Below the pieces are notes generated by a model. That model saw only the letters and a list, made by a program, of their open reading frames with translations, searched no databases and was not told where the DNA came from. A DNA stretch of 26,092 nucleotides from a virus: positions 1 through 26,092 of IMG/VR virus record IMGVR_UViG_3300025652_000467; one strand, 5' to 3'. The number at the start of each line of letters is the position of its first letter. Within the stretch, counting starts at the first letter, position 1. Both the position numbers and the translations under genes were made by a program. Below are positions 21,801-26,092 of this stretch, piece after piece.

Positions 21801-23488
21801 TTGGTAAGAAACCTTTTGCAGCGCTATCGAGACAGTTACACGATACTTCTGTTGAAGGTATGACAGGTAATATGAGGGGAGCAGCTTTCCATCTTATGTT
21901 AGGAATGTATAACCCTGCACAGTTGGCTATTCAGGCTTCTGGTTCTTTAGTGGCACTATCCGTTAATCCTTTACACGGCGGTAAGGGTATAGGACAGACA
22001 CTAGGCTACGCTGTAGCTGATCTAATTACAGGAAGTCCAGAGTCTAGGCGTAAGCTCATACAAAATATGAGGGATCAGGGTTATGATGTGGATGGCTACG
22101 AGATGTGGGAGAAGAGTGGGATGCGTGAGAACGTGGTCAACTCCAACTTAGATTACAGTAGCTTGTGGTCAGACAGACCTTATGACGCTGGTGTGTTCCG
22201 TAAACTGTTAGGTAATGGTGACATGTTCTTCAAATCAGGAGAGCTATTCAACAGCCGTGTATCGTTTGCTACAGCATACAATTGGTTCAAGGCTGAGAAT
22301 GGTGGACGTAAGGTTCTGGATAGTGACATGCAAGCCATCTTAACTAGGGCTGAAGAGTATAGGTTGAACATGACCCGTGCTAACTCCGCTAAGTTTCAGA
22401 CTGGTTTGTCCAGTGTACCTTTACAGTTCCAACAAGTGAACACTAAGTTCATTGAGAAACTCCTACCTAAGAGCAGCTTTGGCACTCAAGAGAAATTGAG
22501 ACTGGCTGCTGGTCAGGTAGCGTTATTTGGAACTGCTGGTGTCCCATTGGTAGGTTCGTTAATGCCTATCGTGTTAGATGCTGCTGGTATCAACATGGAA
22601 AACTTTGAACCTGAACAGCTTAACAAGATGCGTAATGGGGTGTTAGCTTACGTCTTACAGGATTACATGGACATCGAGAGTGTTATCACCGGACGTATGA
22701 CTTTAGGTAGTGACATTGTAGAGAATGCCTTTGGACTGTATAACAATTCCATATCACTTCCTGAAGTAGCTATGGGGCCATTTCATTCGGTGTGGGACAA
22801 GCTTAACCCTACACCACTACTTCCGGGTGTACATGGGAGTGCTAATAACTTCTTTGAAAAGGTTATGACCATCACCAGTACAGTTGCTCATGGAGAAGAC
22901 TTCACTATAACAGAACATGCTCAAGTGGCTAAGCTGTTAGCAGAGAGTGTCTTGCAGATTCCGAGTAGTGGTAGTAACTTAGTACGTGCCAACTACATGT
23001 ACCATTCCAAGTTCTACAAGAACAAGAACGGTAAGTCCATATTTGAGTGGGGAGAGAAGAACTTACAGACGGTTATTGTGTCTGGTTTAGGGTTCTCTCC
23101 ACAAGAAACTCAGGATTGGTTTGAACTTTCAATGACTCCGGGTGGTGTTAAACCTGCCGAGAAGAAGGTTGAAGCTAAGAGGATTGCTTGGTTGTTGTCT
23201 CGTATGGAAGATACCTCCGATGCTACACAGCAGAAGATGATTGCTGCTTCGATCAATGCCATTTCCCATACGTATGAGAAGGGTAAGGATCGTATGGAGA
23301 TATGGGATCACGTGCATACCTTACTGAAAGAGCCTGAAGATTCTTGGGAGAAACTCCTTAAGACTGCTGTGGAGGAGTCCGAGAGTGACCTACGTGATGG
23401 CCTTGGTGCGATACTGAAGAACTCAAGATTCCGTACTAATCCAGATGCGGCTAGACGATTACAAGAAATGGGAATAGGAAAACAATAA
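18830..23488 (+). CDS. Giant internal virion (ejection) protein, gp16-like
   Basis: At 1552 residues this is the largest gene here. It resembles the large ejected core protein of T7-type phages (T7 gp16, 1318 residues), which spans the cell envelope and pulls in DNA. The N-terminal 110 residues are acidic and disordered. The middle is long and helical. The C-terminal third carries hydrophobic stretches (FHLMLGMYNPAQLAIQASGS; QVALFGTAGVPLVGSLMPIV) and the segment ANSAKFQTGLSSVPLQFQQV that I associate with gp16-like C-termini. T7 gp16 has an N-terminal lytic transglycosylase; I see no such Glu-containing motif here, so the wall-cutting job may be elsewhere. The stop overlaps the next ATG (TAATG). 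Confidence 0.7.
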   Translation: MDISDNNDQALDKALDAGADIEDINNLRSRSGLTQLQEVQPEAAPEGAGEAPVSSPEVAVEEPIVSATAEEYVDETETEGTSEVYIDPPLPLQQDAVKRRIALDQAALASAEGRTPRNVYEELMAAPNDPDMLTKELFENTSKAIDKTDSAVDAALSGGIEVDGPAVAATITGLAELNDTGGALANATSYIEALPQSSLLSVDEKKDVIFHQYLRNIAAEVVDDMGVGDWFADIGGYFVPQENLRLSEAAKVMGVNYEEADYLDYTDFLSRTASKLKDLPDDIRFQMIENLVDAWPEIHGDNRLALSDFLQNLTGEFDRDWKHVESAFERVDQFGLGVMTPYQIIKGLFKASSAMRIAVKSGNIEGAADIAQAAAKGELAGNGVTPLEGATSMLPVEGLDDLVKGADSSQAENIRKVMEENSAFLDEVDSVNSFGLSLTEQEKAYGKAEAIREIIAEPGMANIRVTKTGDTTFDVTYETEELLNGKFQTVERVRQAKAVDVDQKTFNVEYDELTDTGTVTNTVTKSFQIDSIKGSSETGAAFQAKGTDGFTGTIGLGSVLSPKAKFWKDSDVLVAIPEQLGMKGSKIKGLFQGAVENTLGGLKPKSVERLGVVLTAGDDQAKVFSFAEAVLSKDGINGVRLTPQEFEGYVGMRQIMDKLHAVKNKEIVDTWRAQGVKVLDWFGGTAPVKDYPTAEGARMAFQQSVTKSKHIAIEGAEDSFSIQDPSKWDDIGEELASKYAQGYRLVKTKEGKLLPAGETNVEWALVKGERLDEPSGIVLSKREGYMPKIRTDANYFLKQTVATKVGSEEFPMEKTVRYFDNRADADAYKQIVDPEGTGGFAVKADREFTPSQLADEYVNISGGLFTGGRKSEDIPFGLDGAKGKRMDSLTAMQRYVDNIARTTPMSLYRVGVEARWLQHAKDLGAISKNYTGSYASALDDGVFDSHHASAGFLRESHDQISFVNGIPTSSEKLMDIKLRAMANGLDEIKFFGKKPFAALSRQLHDTSVEGMTGNMRGAAFHLMLGMYNPAQLAIQASGSLVALSVNPLHGGKGIGQTLGYAVADLITGSPESRRKLIQNMRDQGYDVDGYEMWEKSGMRENVVNSNLDYSSLWSDRPYDAGVFRKLLGNGDMFFKSGELFNSRVSFATAYNWFKAENGGRKVLDSDMQAILTRAEEYRLNMTRANSAKFQTGLSSVPLQFQQVNTKFIEKLLPKSSFGTQEKLRLAAGQVALFGTAGVPLVGSLMPIVLDAAGINMENFEPEQLNKMRNGVLAYVLQDYMDIESVITGRMTLGSDIVENAFGLYNNSISLPEVAMGPFHSVWDKLNPTPLLPGVHGSANNFFEKVMTITSTVAHGEDFTITEHAQVAKLLAESVLQIPSSGSNLVRANYMYHSKFYKNKNGKSIFEWGEKNLQTVIVSGLGFSPQETQDWFELSMTPGGVKPAEKKVEAKRIAWLLSRMEDTSDATQQKMIAASINAISHTYEKGKDRMEIWDHVHTLLKEPEDSWEKLLKTAVEESESDLRDGLGAILKNSRFRTNPDAARRLQEMGIGKQ

Positions 23489-25596
23489 TGGCTAGTTTTA
23501 AAAGAGACGTAGCAGACCCCAACTTATCCTTCTCTGGAGGCAGTACCCCTCGGGGTGGTGGCTCTCGGGGGCCAAGTTCCACCAGTGCAGGTCTGGAGGT
23601 CTTGGGTCAGGTGGCTAAGATTGGTATGGAGGCTTACGGTGCTAAGAAGGCTACTAAGGCTGGGGAAGAGATTAGTGGTCAGAATGAGACACATGTTGAG
23701 GCGGGTAAGGCTGTACAAGAAGCCACAATGCTTCAGGGTATGTTTGAGGATGACACTAAGTTAAATCAAGGCAGACCTCCTACTAAGAATGAACTAAATG
23801 ACTTCAGGGATGAAACCTTTGGTAATCTTCTTACTAACCAGAAGCGTATACAACAAGCTGTAGAGGCAGGTGCAATATCTAGTTCGGAAGGTAATGCTCG
23901 ACTCGGTAAGTTAAGAGCAGAGGCTCTGTCTAATCCTCTGACCGCAGCACACCAAGACAAGCTGGATAACATACTATTCAAGTCTACAGGGGGAGCAGCC
24001 CCTTCTAACGGACTTATCACATCAACACCTTATGAGCAGCAACAGGCTAGAGAGGCAGAGAACAGAGCAGCAGGTGAGGCTCAATTGATGGTAGCTTCTG
24101 AATCTCTATTACAGTCAGGTGTAGTTCCTAGTATAAGTGCTGCTAAGACTCTTATAGGTCAGTCCCAGCAGGCTAAGCTACAGAAGAGCGTGTTGGATAC
24201 TAAACGTCTTAATAAGACTATGAATAGTGAGGATGCGTTTTCTTCTCAACAGTTGAACTTAGAAGACTACTCTGTTGAAGGTTATAAAGCTGTACAGACA
24301 TGGTTAACTGCTGGAGGTAATGCAGCAGATCAGGATGGCCTAGTGGCTAACCTAGACCTGTTACATAGAACCGCTTTGTCCGACCTACGTAAGAATGCAC
24401 CGTTTATGACTCCGGGAAACTTCACTACTGCTGAGAAACAGCTTACCACACAGCAAGCTTCTCTAAACACGTTGATGAAGGATCGTTCTGCTACTGAGAA
24501 CATAACTAAGGTGTTCAACGAAGTCCAAGTTAAGATGGACAGACAGAACCAGAAGTTTGAACTCAAGCTTACACAAGCACTACCCTACCTCCAAGCTTAC
24601 AACAAGTATGGTGGACAGGAAGGTGTTGGCTTCTACATGCGATTAGCTACTAACGACAATCAAATGTCAGACAAAGTGTTAGAGCATATGTCCCCTATTA
24701 TGCGTACACTTAAGAAGCTGGATATGGATGCTAGAGCCGTATTTACTGGTCAGCAGTTTGAGACGTTTGAAGACCCCACTGTACTCCAACTCCCTGCGGA
24801 CACTAAGGCTTACTTCGGAGAGATACTGACACAGCAAGGTGGTTTCAAGGTGTTGTTGGGTAGGTTGGAAGATCAGCCTGAAGACACCATACGTAAGGTG
24901 GGACAGTCTGACATGAATCTACGGTCTATTGTGAATAGCCGTGAGTGGATGAACCTGTCTAATACAGATCAAGGCAAGGAGTTGATACGTGCCTCTGTGA
25001 AGGGTGGAGCTTCTAGTGCGAAGGTTAGTACTATAGGCCAGTTCGGAACTGTACCCTCTAAGGTGAGTGTTACACAACGTGACAAACAGGTTGGAGGTAA
25101 GACAGAGGGGACACCTTTCACTATTGATACCTTCGGTGTAGAGACTAGCGCCACGTATAAACAACAAGTGGTGTCTGCATATCAACTGGCTAAGATAAAG
25201 CCTGAGTTATGGCAGAATGAGTATGATAACATTGACGAATACCTAACCGCTAACTTCGCAATTGGAGGCGCTCAAGCGGAAACTCCGCCCCCTTTTGAGG
25301 CAAGGGCTGAACGCCCACAAGACTTCCCTTTCATAGATAATGGTAACGGTTCAATCTCTACACACCGTATGGCCGCAGAGGTAGACGAGGATGGTAACTG
25401 GAGAGCGTTCCCTACTATCGTACAGATGCCGAATGGTACATTGAAGGAGTTTGAAGATGTACGTGAAGCTGAAAGGTACAATAAGTCTATAGGCAATACT
25501 AAGGAGTTTGGTAAGGATAAAGCCGCTGCACTTAAATATGCAGAGGGTGGATATAAACCTAAACAGCTAAAAGACTTCGGTAAGGGTAGGAAATAA
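23488..25596 (+). CDS. Internal/structural virion protein with C-terminal module
   Basis: A 702-residue protein. The first 35 residues are Gly/Ser/Arg-rich and disordered (SFSGGSTPRGGGSRGPSSTS). Most of the rest is helical and Gln/Lys/Glu-rich, as in the middle-sized ejection protein (T7 gp15, 747 residues). The last 90 residues are different: a compact module with PFIDNGNGSISTHRMAAEVD, then WRAFPTIVQMPNG and a helical tail AERYNKSIGNTKEFG. That module recurs at the ends of phage structural proteins, with unknown function. It is coupled to its neighbours on both sides (TAATG). The order large-then-middle is the reverse of T7. The ejection role is inferred from size and position. Confidence 0.6.
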   Translation: MASFKRDVADPNLSFSGGSTPRGGGSRGPSSTSAGLEVLGQVAKIGMEAYGAKKATKAGEEISGQNETHVEAGKAVQEATMLQGMFEDDTKLNQGRPPTKNELNDFRDETFGNLLTNQKRIQQAVEAGAISSSEGNARLGKLRAEALSNPLTAAHQDKLDNILFKSTGGAAPSNGLITSTPYEQQQAREAENRAAGEAQLMVASESLLQSGVVPSISAAKTLIGQSQQAKLQKSVLDTKRLNKTMNSEDAFSSQQLNLEDYSVEGYKAVQTWLTAGGNAADQDGLVANLDLLHRTALSDLRKNAPFMTPGNFTTAEKQLTTQQASLNTLMKDRSATENITKVFNEVQVKMDRQNQKFELKLTQALPYLQAYNKYGGQEGVGFYMRLATNDNQMSDKVLEHMSPIMRTLKKLDMDARAVFTGQQFETFEDPTVLQLPADTKAYFGEILTQQGGFKVLLGRLEDQPEDTIRKVGQSDMNLRSIVNSREWMNLSNTDQGKELIRASVKGGASSAKVSTIGQFGTVPSKVSVTQRDKQVGGKTEGTPFTIDTFGVETSATYKQQVVSAYQLAKIKPELWQNEYDNIDEYLTANFAIGGAQAETPPPFEARAERPQDFPFIDNGNGSISTHRMAAEVDEDGNWRAFPTIVQMPNGTLKEFEDVREAERYNKSIGNTKEFGKDKAAALKYAEGGYKPKQLKDFGKGRK

Positions 25597-26066
25597 TGTA
25601 TCAATGTAAACACTTTGACATACGTGAACTAGTATCCCCCATAGCGTATAGGGACAGGGGTGGTAGATGTTGGGAGTTGTTAGACGATAGGATGTTGAAG
25701 GAGCTTGACTACATACGTGAGACCTTTGGCCCTACAGTGATAAACACTTGGCATTCTAAAGCCCTAACAGAAGCTTATGGCTTCCGTAGGTATTCAGGAC
25801 TCCGAACTATGGACTTTTGGGTTAAACCAACTATGTCTGCTTCGGAGAATGCTGAGGCTATAGAGAAGTACAATCGCTCCTACAGCCAACACAAGTATGG
25901 TAGGGCATTTGATTGTCTGTTCAGAGATCATGTCGTAGCGGCTGTTAGAGAGCGTATCAAGGAGTCTCCTGCGTTACACAAGGGAATCACTGCGATAGAG
26001 GAAGGGGTGAGTTGGTTACATATTGACTCACGCAATGTTGAGCAGTATAAATTGTTCTATCCGTAA
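25596..26066 (+). CDS. M15-family peptidase (endolysin-type or virion muralytic)
   Basis: A 156-residue zinc peptidase of the M15 (VanY/L-Ala-D-Glu endopeptidase) type that cleaves peptidoglycan cross-bridges or stem peptides. Metal ligands are visible: His99 and Asp106 in SQHKYGRAFD, and His142 in WLHID near the C-terminus, with Glu136 as possible catalytic base. There is no signal peptide or wall-binding domain, so export would need a holin, or the protein could be carried in the virion. It starts in the stop of the preceding structural gene (TAATG), and another gene with a strong AAGGAG begins 9 nt after it. Endolysin is the likelier reading. Confidence 0.82.
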   Translation: MYQCKHFDIRELVSPIAYRDRGGRCWELLDDRMLKELDYIRETFGPTVINTWHSKALTEAYGFRRYSGLRTMDFWVKPTMSASENAEAIEKYNRSYSQHKYGRAFDCLFRDHVVAAVRERIKESPALHKGITAIEEGVSWLHIDSRNVEQYKLFYP

Positions 26067-26070
26067 GGAG
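26065..26070 (+). promoter_or_regulatory. Ribosome binding site for the gene at the right edge
   Basis: AAGGAG stands 5 nt before the ATG at 26076 and overlaps the peptidase stop codon. Confidence 0.7.
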
Positions 26071-26075
26071 TTACT

Positions 26076-26092
26076 ATGGGTATTCTAGGGAA
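26076..26092 (+). CDS. Start of a further rightward gene, cut by window edge
   Basis: An ATG with a near-perfect AAGGAG upstream opens a frame reading MGILG before the window ends. The place behind a probable endolysin suits a holin or spanin, but five codons show nothing of the product. Confidence 0.6.

Noticed and set aside
25272-25613. 113-codon leftward frame at the end of the 702-residue gene.
   Set aside because: Antisense to the conserved C-terminal module and the peptidase start; no start signal.
1-26092. CRISPR arrays, transposases, integrase and attachment sites.
   Set aside because: No regularly spaced repeats, no transposase or recombinase motifs and no att-like long repeats were found in the window.

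Overview
The window is a piece of a tailed double-stranded DNA phage genome, most like a T7-type podovirus. From left to right it carries a tail fibre cluster, both terminase subunits, portal, scaffold, major capsid protein, two small head-surface proteins, T7 gp11- and gp12-like tail proteins, three internal (ejected) virion proteins and a cell-wall peptidase. No tail tape measure, sheath or long-tail genes are seen, which fits a short tail. The DNA is moderately AT-rich, start sites mostly carry AGGA/GGAG-type ribosome binding sites, and genes are packed with TAATG or ATGA overlaps. A Gram-negative, probably aquatic, host is likely, but the window does not fix the host.

Left arm (1-1290): genes run leftward. 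They are a free-standing HNH endonuclease, an unrecognised 176-residue protein and, at the very edge, possibly the start of another gene. Short direct repeats bracket the HNH gene, and a stretch identical to the 3' end of 16S rRNA lies in the gap upstream of it.

Divergent region (1291-2971): 1.68 kb without a convincing gene. It separates leftward from rightward transcription and is crowded with hairpins, one potential H-type pseudoknot and several perfect palindromes. It ends in a promoter-like element followed by a long leader hairpin.

Right arm (2972-26092): all genes run rightward. A fibre adaptor, a 905-residue receptor-binding fibre and a probable fibre chaperone come first. A membrane-anchored conserved protein and the packaging module follow (small terminase, a lysine-rich histone-like protein, large terminase). 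Head genes come next, with two terminator hairpins around the capsid and decoration genes, then the tail adaptor and nozzle. At 17780 the promoter-like element seen at 2817 recurs, and behind it lie a GNAT acetyltransferase, a gp14-like protein, a 1552-residue gp16-like ejection protein, a 702-residue virion protein, an M15 peptidase and the start of one more gene. The two copies of the element suggest that structural genes are expressed as at least two transcription units.
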